Assembly: GCA_030532895.1 (NCBI GenBank)
Contig: JAUNKF010000011.1
Span: forward strand, 45,302-109,301
Direction: 5' to 3'
DNA: 64,000 nucleotides
Source of the DNA: Lautropia sp.
GTDB lineage: Bacteria; Pseudomonadota; Gammaproteobacteria; Burkholderiales; Burkholderiaceae_E
Part shown: positions 1 to 8,493 of the stretch, in pieces
Layout: each line of letters opens with the position of its first letter
Position numbering within the stretch: the first letter of the stretch is position 1
Program-made: the position numbers and the translations under genes
Notes under the pieces: generated by a model
Told to the model about the DNA's origin: nothing
The model's database searches: none
What the model saw: the letters and a program-made list of their open reading frames with translations, nothing else

Positions 1-93
1 AGAGTGGCTCTTTCGTTGCTCAAGTTTGAATCTAAGCTTCCCTACTTTTTTCAACGCTTTGCGCACGCCTTGATGATCGAGGCGACCAAATGA
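1..93 (+). CDS. C-terminal end of an unidentified upstream protein (partial)
   Basis: Frame 1 is open from the window edge to a TGA at 91-93 and encodes 30 residues ending ALMIEATK. The fragment is too short to assign a family. The stop codon overlaps the ATG of the next gene in an ATGA arrangement, which is typical of translational coupling, so this is very probably a real gene tail and not a chance open frame. The sequence holds no catalytic motif. Confidence 0.6.
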   Translation, partial: RVALSLLKFESKLPYFFQRFAHALMIEATK

Positions 94-665
94 TCATCTT
101 GATCACTTTGCTCAGCGCTATCCAGTACATCCCCTATTTTTTGGCAATTGCTCGCCGGCAAACTCGCCCCTCTGTCAGTGGCTGGAGCTGTTTTGCGCTC
201 TCTCTTGCTGTCACCATCGCCGCGTCGGTCCAAAGTGGCTCTTACAGCATCCTGATATCAACGGGATTGAGTCTGCTATGTCAATTTGCCATCATCGGGA
301 TAGGGCTGAGGGTGGGCGTGGCACAGAAGCCGTCGCGCCAGGAACTGCTCATTCTGGCTACGGTTTTTGCCAGCATCCTGATCTGGTTCTTGGCCGGCAG
401 CCCTCAAACGGCCATTTTTATCAATCTGGTGGTGGACGTGATTGGCACCGGCCTGATCTTGAAAAAGCTTTATGCTCTGCCTCGTACCGAAGCACCTGCC
501 ACCTGGATGCTGGGCGCCCTTGGTTCTGGTTTGGCCGCCTGGCATTTTCGTGAGCCTTTCGATATCAACGCCATCTATCTACTGACGATCTTCATCTCCA
601 ACCTCAGTGTGCTGATGTTGATTGGGTGGCAACGATTACCCATGCGGAACTATCCGAACTCTTGA
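90..665 (+). CDS. Multi-pass membrane protein, PQ-loop/SemiSWEET-like
   Basis: This 191-residue protein is almost entirely hydrophobic, with about six or seven predicted membrane spans. Near the N terminus is a Tyr-x-Pro-Tyr segment followed by a basic Thr-Arg-Pro stretch and Ser-x-Trp (residues about 12-33: IQYIPYF, then RQTRPSVSGW). That pattern resembles small PQ-loop proteins of unknown substrate. The ATG at 90 overlaps the stop of the preceding gene (ATGA), which supports this start and suggests an operon with the upstream partial gene. The function is not known; transport of a small sugar or metabolite is only a guess from the fold. Confidence 0.65.
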   Translation: MIILITLLSAIQYIPYFLAIARRQTRPSVSGWSCFALSLAVTIAASVQSGSYSILISTGLSLLCQFAIIGIGLRVGVAQKPSRQELLILATVFASILIWFLAGSPQTAIFINLVVDVIGTGLILKKLYALPRTEAPATWMLGALGSGLAAWHFREPFDINAIYLLTIFISNLSVLMLIGWQRLPMRNYPNS

Positions 666-775
666 TCCGATGGGGCAACATGTCTCCGCGGATTGGCTGC
701 GCCAAGCAGTCGCCCCTTCAAAATTTGAACCGCCCCGAGTTTTTAGGAGGCTTCAATCTTTGACAAGATGGAGCC

Positions 776-1099
776 ATGAAGAAGTCAACGAAGTTTTCTC
801 CAGAAGTCCGCGAACGAGCTGTTCGCCTGGTGTTCGAGTCACGCGCCGAGCATGCATCACAATGGGCTGCGATCGCAGCCATTGCCCCCAAGATCGGTTG
901 TTCGGCCCAGACCCTGTGCAATTGGGTTCGGCAGTACGAGCGCGATACCGGACAGCGTGATGGCGTCACGACCGCCGAAGCCGAGCGCATCCGGGCGTTG
1001 GAGCGAGAGAACCGGGAGTTGAAGAAGGCCAACGAGATCCTGCGTCTGGCCAGTGCTTTTTTCGCCCAGGCGGAACTCGACCGCCACAAGAAGTTGTGA
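776..1099 (+). CDS. IS3-family transposase OrfA
   Basis: A 107-residue helix-turn-helix protein of the transposase_8 type. It begins [19 protein letters not shown], has the DNA-recognition region around residues 30-60 ([16 protein letters not shown]), and ends in a leucine-zipper-like stretch ([16 protein letters not shown]). The length is normal for an OrfA. Its end overlaps the orfB frame by 4 bp (1096-1099), as expected for the frameshift-coupled orfA/orfB pair of this family. In a full element the fusion product is the transposase; OrfA alone typically binds the terminal repeats. Confidence 0.85.
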   Translation: MKKSTKFSPEVRERAVRLVFESRAEHASQWAAIAAIAPKIGCSAQTLCNWVRQYERDTGQRDGVTTAEAERIRALERENRELKKANEILRLASAFFAQAELDRHKKL

Positions 1100-1470
1100 A
1101 AGCCTTCATCGACGAGCACCGGAAGACCTTCGGGGTCGAGTCGATTTGCAGGGGGCTGCAAGTTGCCCCGTCGATGTACTGGCGTCATGCGGCGCGTCTG
1201 CGCAACCCTGAGCCTCGCTGTCATCGGCCACGTCGAGACGAGCGGTTGGATGACAATGGGTTGGCTGAATCCATCATTGGCTTGTATAAGGCAGAAGTGA
1301 TCCATCGCCAAGGTTTCCGTAAGAGCACTCAAGCGGCGGAACTGGCCTTGCTGGAATGGGGCTGCTGCTTCGACCATCATCGCTTGCTGGCCCGCATTGG
1401 CTATGTGCCGCCGGTAGAAGCTGAGGCAAACTACTATCAACGTCAAACCGAGCAGGCCGTGATGGTCTGA
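1096..1470 (+). pseudogene. IS3-family transposase OrfB, internally deleted
   Basis: The frame encodes 124 residues where about 270-290 are normal. The N-terminal part ([20 protein letters not shown], then VAPSMYWRH) and the C-terminal part (DDNGLAESIIGLYKAEVI, then RRDE-type tail with IGYVPP) are both recognisable, but they are joined directly after residue about 51. The missing middle carries the first two aspartates of the DDE catalytic triad; only the glutamate in AESIIG remains. The junction keeps the reading frame. The product cannot be an active transposase. Confidence 0.85.
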
Positions 1471-1586
1471 CTCAAACCAACGGGCCTCCTCGATACTCGG
1501 GGCGGTTCATCATGGGGTGCCTTGCTCGTGATCACAACGGGCATGCTCATCGTGGTTTTTGGCCCCGTCATGAGGAGACAACGACA

Positions 1587-2036
1587 ATGACCGACAACAG
1601 CAACAGCAACAGCAACAGCCTGGACAACTATCCCGTCCAAACCTTCGACAAGATTCGCTACTCGGACACAGACCGGCAGGGGCACGTCAACAATGCGGTG
1701 TTCTCAACCTTTCTGGAAACCGGCCGCGTCGAGATTCTCTATGATCCCGCGAACGAGTTGGTGAAAGACGGCATCGAGTTTGTCATCGCCCGGCTCACGC
1801 TCGATTATCTGGGCGAGATGCACTGGCCCGGCAACGTCACCATCGGCTCGCGCATCGAGCGTCTCGGCAACTCGTCCATCACACTGGCGCAGGTGCTCTA
1901 TCAGGGCGACAAGCTCACGGCCAAGGCCGAAACCGTGTTGGTGCAGCTCGATTCCGCCTCACGCCGGGCCAAGCCTTTTGATGAGAAGGCCCGCGGCTTT
2001 TTCGAGGGGATGAGGGCGGGGCAGTCCAACCGTTAA
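1587..2036 (+). CDS. Acyl-CoA thioesterase, 4HBT hot-dog fold
   Basis: The 149-residue protein has the 4-hydroxybenzoyl-CoA thioesterase signature YSDTDRQGHVNNAVF, with the catalytic Asp of the D-x-x-GHVNN motif, so it should hydrolyse a CoA thioester. The start at 1587 is preceded by GAGGAGA at 1571-1577. A longer frame from 1512 exists but would run through the IS border. Residues 4-11 are an Asn-Ser repeat encoded by four perfect AACAGC hexamers (about 1596-1619). The gene follows the right end of the IS directly, so its promoter may lie in or beyond the element. Confidence 0.8.
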   Translation: MTDNSNSNSNSLDNYPVQTFDKIRYSDTDRQGHVNNAVFSTFLETGRVEILYDPANELVKDGIEFVIARLTLDYLGEMHWPGNVTIGSRIERLGNSSITLAQVLYQGDKLTAKAETVLVQLDSASRRAKPFDEKARGFFEGMRAGQSNR

Positions 2037-2137
2037 ACCGTTCTTGATCAAAGTGTTTGTGCCTCGCCAAAGAGAGACATGACTTGACGCCAATGCGCTG
2101 AAAGCACTCTCTTTGGCAAGCAGCCCTTGCCTGCCCA

Positions 2138-3409
2138 TCACTCCGCCGCGCCTTTCTCCTCGGCCTCACCCTCCGCCGCATCCCGTGCTTCGGTACTCGC
2201 ATTGGGCCGTGCACCAATCGTGATCGGCAGGCTGATTGCCTGCCCTTCGCGCAGGAAGCGGAAGTTGGCCTGCGAGCCGGGGGCGAGGCGGGCGATGGTG
2301 TTCAGCATGTGGGTGGTGTCGGTGATGTCATCCTTGTCGATGCCGATGAGGATGTCACCGGTACGCACGCCGCCTTGTTCGGCCGGGCTGTTGCGCACGA
2401 CACCGGCGATGATGGCGCCTTGTTGCTGGGCGGGCAGCTCCAGCGCTTCACGCAGCTCGGGGGTGAGGTCCTGCGGTTCCACGCCGATGTAGCCCCGGAT
2501 GACGCGGCCGTGGGTGATGATCTGTTGCATCACCTCCTGCACGATGGAGATCGGGATGGTGAAGCCGATGCCGAGCGAGCCGCCGGTGCGGGAGTAGATG
2601 GCGGTGTTGATGCCGAGCAGCCGGCCACGGGAATCCACGAGGGCGCCGCCCGAGTTGCCGGGGTTGATGGCGGCGTCGGTCTGGATGAAATTCTCGAAGG
2701 TGTTGATGCCGAGCTGGGTGCGGCCCAGCGCCGAGATGATGCCCATCGTGACGGTTTGGCCCACGCCGAAGGGGTTGCCAATGGCCAGCACCACGTCGCC
2801 CACCGAGATGTCGCTCATTTTGCCGAAGTCGATGACAGGCAGGCCGCGTTTGTCGATCTTGAGCACGGCCAGGTCGGTATCGGGGTCGCTGCCGATCAGC
2901 TGGGCGGGCAGGCGCTCGCCGTCAGCGAGGATCACCTCGATCTGTGTGCCATCGCCCAGCACATGATGGTTGGTGAGGATGTAGCCATCGGGGCTGGCGA
3001 TGACACCGGAACCCATGTCGGCATCGAGATTTTCCGGCTCGTCGTCGGTGTCTTCCTGGAAGGGGGCGGGCAGTTTGCGGCGGGGCGGGGCATCGCCGCT
3101 GCTGCCGTCTTCGGTGGTGGCCACGCCATCGTTACGGGCGGAGATGCTGACCACGGCCGGGGTGGCGCGCTGGGCGGCCTCGCTATATGACAGAATGGCA
3201 GGTGGTGCCGAGGCCGGCGCCTTGGCCTGGCTGGTGGTGTCGGCTGGTGTGGCTGGCTGTGCGCTGGGGGCCTGTACGGGCGCGCTGCGGGCGGCCGTGG
3301 CTGGCTCGCGGCTTGGCAGCCATTCGGGGCGGAAGGTGCTGATGACGAACAGCCCGGCCACCGCGAGGGTGACGCCTTGCGCAAACAGCAGCCAGAGTCG
3401 TTTCAACAT
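2138..3409 (-). CDS. DegS/HtrA-type periplasmic serine protease
   Basis: A 423-residue S1C protease. It has an N-terminal membrane anchor (residues 5-25), an Ala/Pro-rich linker, a trypsin-like domain with the catalytic triad His149 (TNHHV), Asp179 (DTDLAVLK) and Ser253 (GNSGG), then one PDZ domain (about 305-395). One PDZ and a TM anchor point to the DegS/AlgW class, which cleaves the anti-sigma factor RseA/MucA when unfolded porins bind the PDZ. DegP has two PDZ domains and a cleaved signal. The acidic Ala/Glu-rich tail is unremarkable. It is divergent from the Nif3 gene, sharing a 68 bp promoter region. Confidence 0.88.
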   Translation of the reverse strand: MLKRLWLLFAQGVTLAVAGLFVISTFRPEWLPSREPATAARSAPVQAPSAQPATPADTTSQAKAPASAPPAILSYSEAAQRATPAVVSISARNDGVATTEDGSSGDAPPRRKLPAPFQEDTDDEPENLDADMGSGVIASPDGYILTNHHVLGDGTQIEVILADGERLPAQLIGSDPDTDLAVLKIDKRGLPVIDFGKMSDISVGDVVLAIGNPFGVGQTVTMGIISALGRTQLGINTFENFIQTDAAINPGNSGGALVDSRGRLLGINTAIYSRTGGSLGIGFTIPISIVQEVMQQIITHGRVIRGYIGVEPQDLTPELREALELPAQQQGAIIAGVVRNSPAEQGGVRTGDILIGIDKDDITDTTHMLNTIARLAPGSQANFRFLREGQAISLPITIGARPNASTEARDAAEGEAEEKGAAE

Positions 3410-3477
3410 GCCGCGGCACCTGCCGAAGGTTTCAGACTGCGTTGAACGAGCCGGGACGGCTCGGTGGAGATGAATGA

Positions 3478-4260
3478 ATGGCGCATGTATCAGGGTCGAT
3501 CCCGCGAGAGGATCTGCTGAATCACTTGGATGAGCTGCTGCGTCCTGCCGATATCAAGGATTATTCCCCAAACGGGCTGCAGGTGGAAGGCAAGCCACGG
3601 ATTTCGCGCATCATTTGCGCCGTGACGGCCTCGCAAAATGTGGTGGATGAGGCGGTGGCCCGTGGCGCCGATGCACTGCTCGTGCATCACGGCTATTTCT
3701 GGAAGGGGGAAGACCCTCGGGTAGTGGGCACCAAGCGGCGTCGGCTGGCGGCGCTTCTGAAGGCCGACATCAACCTGATCGGCTACCACCTGCCGCTGGA
3801 TGTTCATCCGGTGCATGGCAACAACGCGCAACTGGGGCAGTTGCTGGGCTGGCCGGCCGATGGCTATGGGGGAGAATACTGTGGCAAGGATGCCCCGTTG
3901 ATCGCCTGGCATGATCTGGCCGAGCCGATCGACAGCACGGTACTGGCCACGCGGCTGCAGTCGCGGCTTGATCGGGCGCCGTTGCTGGTGGGCGATCTGG
4001 CGCGGCCGATCCGGCGCGTGGCCTGGTGTACGGGTGGGGCGCAGGATTTTCTGCAAGCAGCCATCGACCTGGGGGCCGACTGCTTCATCAGCGGTGAGAT
4101 TTCCGAGCGCACGACGCATCTGGCGCGTGAGGCGGGGGTCATCTATGCCTCGGCTGGCCATCACGCCACCGAGCGGGGCGGCGTGCAGTCATTGGGTCGG
4201 CATCTGGCCGATACCTTCGGGCTGGATGTTGCGTTCGTCGATGACCCCAATCCGGTTTGA
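3478..4260 (+). CDS. Nif3-like dinuclear metal centre protein
   Basis: A 260-residue member of the Nif3/YbgI (GTP cyclohydrolase 1 type 2-like) family. Metal-ligand motifs are visible: LVHHGYFWKG, HLPLDVHPVHGNN and, near the C terminus, SAGHHATERGG. Such proteins form hexameric rings with a two-metal site per subunit; the physiological reaction is not settled. The ATG at 3478 lies after a purine-rich stretch (GGTGGAGATGA). The gene diverges from the DegS-like protease and converges on mscL. Confidence 0.88.
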   Translation: MAHVSGSIPREDLLNHLDELLRPADIKDYSPNGLQVEGKPRISRIICAVTASQNVVDEAVARGADALLVHHGYFWKGEDPRVVGTKRRRLAALLKADINLIGYHLPLDVHPVHGNNAQLGQLLGWPADGYGGEYCGKDAPLIAWHDLAEPIDSTVLATRLQSRLDRAPLLVGDLARPIRRVAWCTGGAQDFLQAAIDLGADCFISGEISERTTHLAREAGVIYASAGHHATERGGVQSLGRHLADTFGLDVAFVDDPNPV

Positions 4261-4380
4261 TCCCGGTCGAGTAGGTGGGGCAGGCGCAGGTTGGGCAGGC
4301 GCTGAATGCGGCGCTGCCCGTCTCAGGCCGACATCAGGTGAGGTGCCGGCCGGGGCTTGCGCCCTGCTTGATCAACCTGA

Positions 4381-4827
4381 TCAGGCTTTCTTCTTCAGCT
4401 CGTCGCGGATTTCGCGCAGCAGCACGACATCTTCCGGCGGGGCGGCCGGTGCAGCGGCTTCTTCCTTGATCAGGGCGTTCTTGGCCTTGTTGAACACGCG
4501 AACCATCTGGAAGATGATGAAGGCGAGGATCAGGAAGTTCAGGAAGATGGTGATGAAGTTGCCGTAGGCAAAGAGCGGCACGCCGGCCTTGTTCAGTGCC
4601 TCGTAGGTGTAGGGCACGTTCTGGGGCAGTTTGTCGGATGCCACCAGCGGGATGAAGTAGTTGGAGAAGTCCAGGCCGCCGAAGATGGCGCCGACGATCG
4701 GCATGATGATGTCCTTCACCATCGAATCGACGATCTTGCCGAAGGCGCCGCCGATGATCACACCGACGGCCAGATCGACCACGTTACCCTTCAGAGCGAA
4801 ATCTCTGAATTCCTTCATCATTGACAT
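4381..4827 (-). CDS. mscL: Large-conductance mechanosensitive channel MscL
   Basis: This is 148 residues, close to E. coli MscL (136). The N-terminal helix and TM1 ([20 protein letters not shown]) and TM2 ([20 protein letters not shown]) are clear, followed by an Ala/Pro linker and the cytoplasmic helix ([13 protein letters not shown]). The channel opens under membrane tension and releases solutes on hypo-osmotic shock. The start at 4827 is placed 9 nt after AGGAG on the minus strand; longer in-frame extensions have no such site. It has its own upstream region facing petA. Confidence 0.93.
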   Translation of the reverse strand: MSMMKEFRDFALKGNVVDLAVGVIIGGAFGKIVDSMVKDIIMPIVGAIFGGLDFSNYFIPLVASDKLPQNVPYTYEALNKAGVPLFAYGNFITIFLNFLILAFIIFQMVRVFNKAKNALIKEEAAAPAAPPEDVVLLREIRDELKKKA

Positions 4828-5347
4828 GAGTAAATTCTCCTGACCTGCAAAAGCGTTATTGTTGAGGGGGAATGCGGGCAGAACAGATTGCTCGCAGGCA
4901 GGCATGGCCCAGCCCCGGCAACAAGGTACACCGCTATCGGGATTATCCCTGTATCGATCTTTGGTGCGCAAGGCATTTTGCGTCCGCGGAGAGGGACACG
5001 GGTCAAGGATTGCAAGCTTGAATGGGTTGGCAGGGCGGCTGGACGGGCTGTTGTCGTGCCAATGGCGGGAATTGGGGCCGGCTTGTCATGGAGCCGTCCC
5101 GGTGTGGCCATGCATGCCCGTATGTTGCAAAAAGATGACGCTGAGGGGGCTGGGGGGGCCGGCTTTGCCTGCTCGACCCAGTGGCCAGTGCCGCGAGGCG
5201 GCGCGCGCCTGCCACAGGTAAAACCGCAGGTCCCGCCGGGTACGCCTTTTCTGACTTTGGTCAAAGTGGTGCCGGAGTGCTCACGGCTATACTTGCCGAA
5301 CCTGTATTCCCGCACCCTGAACCCATGTTCGAGGAGATGTCTTTCTA
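4828..5347. other. Intergenic region between mscL and petA
   Basis: About 520 bp that should hold the divergent promoters of mscL and petABC. I see no convincing gene. A TATACT hexamer at 5288-5293 is the best candidate for a petA -10 element, but no matching -35 is clear at 17 bp, so the assignment is weak. A Shine-Dalgarno-like GAGGAGA precedes the petA ATG. Confidence 0.4.
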
Positions 5348-5962
5348 ATGGCCGAGACGCTACCCAAGACCCACATGGATCCCTCCCGTCGTGCTGCGTT
5401 GGTATCCACCTGCGTGCTCGGCTGCGCAGGGGCTGCCGGCGTGGCTGTGCCCCTGGTCAGCACCTTTCAACCCTCCGAGCGTGCCAAGGCTGCCGGTGCA
5501 CCGGTCGAGGCCGACATCGCCGGCATGGCGCCGGGCGAGCTTCGCCGGGTGGAATGGCGGGGCAACCCGGTCTGGCTGATTCGGCGTACACCCGCCATGC
5601 TGGAGTCGCTGAAGCAGACCGAGTCGCAAGTGCTCGATCCCAATTCCGATCAGTACTATCAGCTCGAAACGCCTGAGTACGCCAAAAACCAGCACCGTTC
5701 GATCAAGCCGGAATACCTGGTGGTGGTGGGGATCTGTTCGCACCTGGGCTGTTCGCCCAGCGAAAAGTTCACGCCGGGTGCACAGCCTTCGCTGCCTGAC
5801 AGTTGGGCGGGCGGTTTTCTGTGTCCCTGTCATGGCTCCACCTTCGACATGGCGGGCCGGGTGTTCAAGAACAAGCCGGCCAACGCCAATCTGGACGTTC
5901 CTCCCCACATGTATCTGTCGGACACCAAGCTGATCATCGGTGCCGACGAAACCACGGGCTGA
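5348..5962 (+). CDS. petA: Ubiquinol-cytochrome c reductase, Rieske iron-sulfur subunit
   Basis: The 204-residue Rieske protein of the bc1 complex, oxidising ubiquinol and passing electrons to cytochrome c1. The cluster-binding boxes are intact: CSHLGC (Cys130, His132, Cys135) and CPCHGS (Cys159, Cys161, His162). Cys130, His132, Cys159 and His162 bind the 2Fe-2S cluster, and Cys135-Cys161 should form the stabilising disulfide. The N terminus carries a twin-arginine segment (SRRAALVST) and one membrane anchor. It is first gene of petABC, 94 bp upstream of petB. Confidence 0.96.
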   Translation: MAETLPKTHMDPSRRAALVSTCVLGCAGAAGVAVPLVSTFQPSERAKAAGAPVEADIAGMAPGELRRVEWRGNPVWLIRRTPAMLESLKQTESQVLDPNSDQYYQLETPEYAKNQHRSIKPEYLVVVGICSHLGCSPSEKFTPGAQPSLPDSWAGGFLCPCHGSTFDMAGRVFKNKPANANLDVPPHMYLSDTKLIIGADETTG

Positions 5963-6056
5963 TCGCGCCAAGCGCTCGGCAACAGGACGTTTGCATGCAG
6001 GAGAGGCCCACCGCGGCGCGCTCCTGCCACAGAATCCCTAGATATCAGGATAGGTC

Positions 6057-7442
6057 ATGGCAGCAGATAAAAAGGTGGACACGACGGGTCTGCTCGGGTG
6101 GATCGACCACCGCTTTCCCGCCTCGGTGCTCTGGAAACGGGACGTAGCCGAGTACTACGCGCCCAAGAACTTCAACTGGTGGTACATCTTCGGTTCACTG
6201 GCCATGTTGGTGCTGGTGATCCAGATCGTGACCGGCATCTTTCTGGTGATGCACTACAAGCCCGACGCCGAGAAGGCCTTTGCGTCGGTCGAGTACATCA
6301 TGCGCGATGTGCCCTGGGGCTGGCTTGTGCGCTACATGCACTCCACGGGGGCATCGGCCTTCTTCATCGTGGTGTATCTGCACATGTTCCGTGGCCTGCT
6401 CTACGGTTCGTATCGCAAGCCGCGTGAGCTGGTCTGGATCTTCGGCTGCCTGATCTTCCTCACCCTGATGGGTGAAGCCTTCTTCGGCTATCTGCTGCCC
6501 TGGGGGCAGATGTCGTACTGGGGCGCTCAGGTGATCGTGAACCTGTTCTCGGCCATCCCGCTGATCGGCCCCGACCTGTCGATCTGGATTCGTGGTGACT
6601 ACGTGGTGGGTGATGCCACGCTGAACCGCTTCTTCTCCTTCCATGTCATTGCGATCCCGCTCGTGTTGCTGGGTCTGGTGGCGGCGCACATCATCGCGCT
6701 GCACGAGGTCGGCTCGAACAACCCCGATGGCATCGAGATCAAGGAGAAGAAGGATGAGAACGGTGTGCCGCTCGATGGCGTGCCTTTTCACCCGTACTAC
6801 TCGGTGCATGATCTGTATGGTGTGGCCATCTTCCTGTTCCTCTTCTCGGCCGTGATCTTCTTCGCGCCGGAGATGGGTGGCTACTTCCTCGAGTACAACA
6901 ACTTCATCCCGGCTGACCCGCTGAAGACGCCGCCGCACATCGCGCCGGTCTGGTACTTCACGCCGTTCTACTCGATCCTGCGGGCCACGACGGAAGAGTT
7001 CCTGGTCTACGGCATGCTGCCCTTCCTGCTGGTGCTGCTCGTCTTCATCCTGAAGTCGGCCCGTTATCCGCTCTCGAAGGTGATCGGCGCTGCCGTCATC
7101 CTCGGCATGTGTGCAGGCTTCTTCATCTTCGACGCCAAGTTCTGGGGTGTGGTGGCGATGGGCGCTTCGACGCTGATCTTCTTTGCGCTGCCCTGGATCG
7201 ATCAGAGTCCGGTCAAGTCGATCCGTTACCGTCCGATGTGGCACAAGGCTTTCTACCTGGTCTTCGTGGTGGTGTTCCTCGTGCTCGGCTACTACGGTGT
7301 GCAACCGCCGTCCCCGATGGCCGAGCGCCTGTCGCAGCTCTGCACGCTGATCTACTTCGGCTTCTTCCTCTTCATGCCGTGGTGGACGCGGATCGGCCCC
7401 TTCAAGCAGCCGCCCGAGCGTGTGAACTTCAAACCCCACTAA
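6057..7442 (+). CDS. petB: Cytochrome b subunit of the bc1 complex
   Basis: A 461-residue, full-length bacterial cytochrome b with about eight membrane helices and the two haem-ligand histidine pairs (VRYMHSTGASAFF with VVYLHMF, and FFSFHVIAIP with AAHIIALHE). The quinol-site motif reads PVWY (APVWYFTPFYSILRA) in place of the mitochondrial PEWY; the Val form is known from other beta/gammaproteobacteria. It forms the Qo and Qi sites and pumps protons with petA and petC. It lies 20 bp before petC, so co-transcription is almost certain. Confidence 0.97.
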   Translation: MAADKKVDTTGLLGWIDHRFPASVLWKRDVAEYYAPKNFNWWYIFGSLAMLVLVIQIVTGIFLVMHYKPDAEKAFASVEYIMRDVPWGWLVRYMHSTGASAFFIVVYLHMFRGLLYGSYRKPRELVWIFGCLIFLTLMGEAFFGYLLPWGQMSYWGAQVIVNLFSAIPLIGPDLSIWIRGDYVVGDATLNRFFSFHVIAIPLVLLGLVAAHIIALHEVGSNNPDGIEIKEKKDENGVPLDGVPFHPYYSVHDLYGVAIFLFLFSAVIFFAPEMGGYFLEYNNFIPADPLKTPPHIAPVWYFTPFYSILRATTEEFLVYGMLPFLLVLLVFILKSARYPLSKVIGAAVILGMCAGFFIFDAKFWGVVAMGASTLIFFALPWIDQSPVKSIRYRPMWHKAFYLVFVVVFLVLGYYGVQPPSPMAERLSQLCTLIYFGFFLFMPWWTRIGPFKQPPERVNFKPH

Positions 7443-7462
7443 ACCAAGGCAGCGAGAACAAC

Positions 7463-8347
7463 ATGAACATTTCGGTTACTCTTCGTCGCGGCTTCGGGGT
7501 TATGGCAACTGCCGTCGCCTGTGCGATGTCGGCGCCTGCGATGGCCGCGGGCGAGTCGGTTCACCTGGATACCTTCCCGGTGGAGAAGATGTCGGATCTG
7601 CCGTCCCTGCAGGATGGTGCCCGCACCTTCGTCAACTACTGTCTGAACTGTCACAGTGCGGCCTCCTACCGCTTCAATCGCTTGAAGGACATCGGTCTGA
7701 CCGACGAGCAGATCGCCGGCAGCCTGATGTTCACCGAAGGCCGCGTGGGTGATCTGATGACGATCGCCATGAAGCCGGCTGAGGCCAAGGAGTGGTTCGG
7801 TGCGGCGCCGCCCGATCTGTCGGTGATCGCCCGTGCCCGTGCCTCGCATGATGGCTCGGGCGCCGACTGGCTCTACACCTACTTCCGCAGCTACTATCGG
7901 GATGCTTCGCGGCCCACGGGCTGGAACAACGTGATCTTCCCGAACGTCGGCATGCCGCACATCCTGTGGCAGTGGCAGGGCAACCGCGGTGCGGTGGAAG
8001 AGAAGATCGCGCCGGTGACGGACGAGGAAAGCGGCGAGGTGAAGGGCTGGACGAAGACGGTTACCACCTTCGATGATCATGGCAACCGCACCGAGAAAGC
8101 CGAGCCGATCAGCGGTGACAATCTGCATGAAAGCACCACGATGACGCTGGGTCAGCCGGTGGGCGGCACGATGACGCAGGCCGAGTATGACGAGAAGGTG
8201 GCCAATCTGGTGGCCTTCCTCAACTACATGTCCGATCCCACGGCCGACACGCGCAAGAGCCTGGGCATCTGGGTGCTGCTCTTCCTCGCATTGCTGGTTG
8301 CTTCCACCTGGTGGTTGAACCGCGAGTTCTGGAAGGATGTCAAATAA
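7463..8347 (+). CDS. petC: Cytochrome c1 subunit of the bc1 complex
   Basis: A 294-residue protein with a cleavable signal ending AMSAPAMAA, a single haem c site CLNCH (residues 60-64), and a C-terminal membrane anchor (GIWVLLFLALLVASTWWL) followed by NREFWKDVK, the usual end of proteobacterial cytochrome c1. It accepts electrons from the Rieske protein and passes them to soluble cytochrome c. The ATG at 7463 fits the signal peptide; the same frame is open further upstream but overlaps petB. An imperfect hairpin (about 8349-8369) follows the stop but lacks a T-tract. Confidence 0.96.
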   Translation: MNISVTLRRGFGVMATAVACAMSAPAMAAGESVHLDTFPVEKMSDLPSLQDGARTFVNYCLNCHSAASYRFNRLKDIGLTDEQIAGSLMFTEGRVGDLMTIAMKPAEAKEWFGAAPPDLSVIARARASHDGSGADWLYTYFRSYYRDASRPTGWNNVIFPNVGMPHILWQWQGNRGAVEEKIAPVTDEESGEVKGWTKTVTTFDDHGNRTEKAEPISGDNLHESTTMTLGQPVGGTMTQAEYDEKVANLVAFLNYMSDPTADTRKSLGIWVLLFLALLVASTWWLNREFWKDVK

Positions 8348-8493
8348 CCGGGCACAACTTGTGCGCCCGTGATATCTTGCTGACCTGCCCCGTCTGGACG
8401 CGCTGGCGTCTCAGGTGGGGCTTGTCCGCATCTGGCCGGATGCTCATCCGGCTTCGTTTTTTGTGATTCGCGTGTTTTCAGGAGACTACACCC

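Larger units (their letters stand above)
726..1509 (+). mobile_element. IS3-family insertion sequence with internal deletion
   Basis: The ends are inverted repeats: TGAACCGCCCCGAG at 726-739 and its exact complement at 1496-1509, with similarity continuing inward (AGGAGGC on both sides). Inside lie a complete orfA and a shortened orfB, both on the plus strand. The element is 784 bp, whereas complete IS3-family members are about 1.2-1.3 kb, so roughly 450-500 bp of orfB are missing. No target-site duplication is visible; the flanks differ (left AATT, right TCAT). The element is probably non-autonomous but could be moved by a related transposase. Confidence 0.85.

Noticed and set aside
700..1530. 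Target-site duplication flanking the IS3-type element
   Set aside because: The three or four bases on the two sides (AATT and TCAT) do not match, so no duplication can be claimed.
1587..1625. Phase-variation switch at the AACAGC repeat
   Set aside because: The unit is six bases, so changes in copy number cannot shift the frame. It was kept only as a length-variation site.
6195..7439. Long antisense open frame across petB (414 codons)
   Set aside because: It is a shadow of the GC-rich petB codons, with His/Arg/Glu-rich low-complexity translation and no family features. Similar antisense frames lie over lysP (10576-12078), uup (40169-41776) and degS; none was kept.
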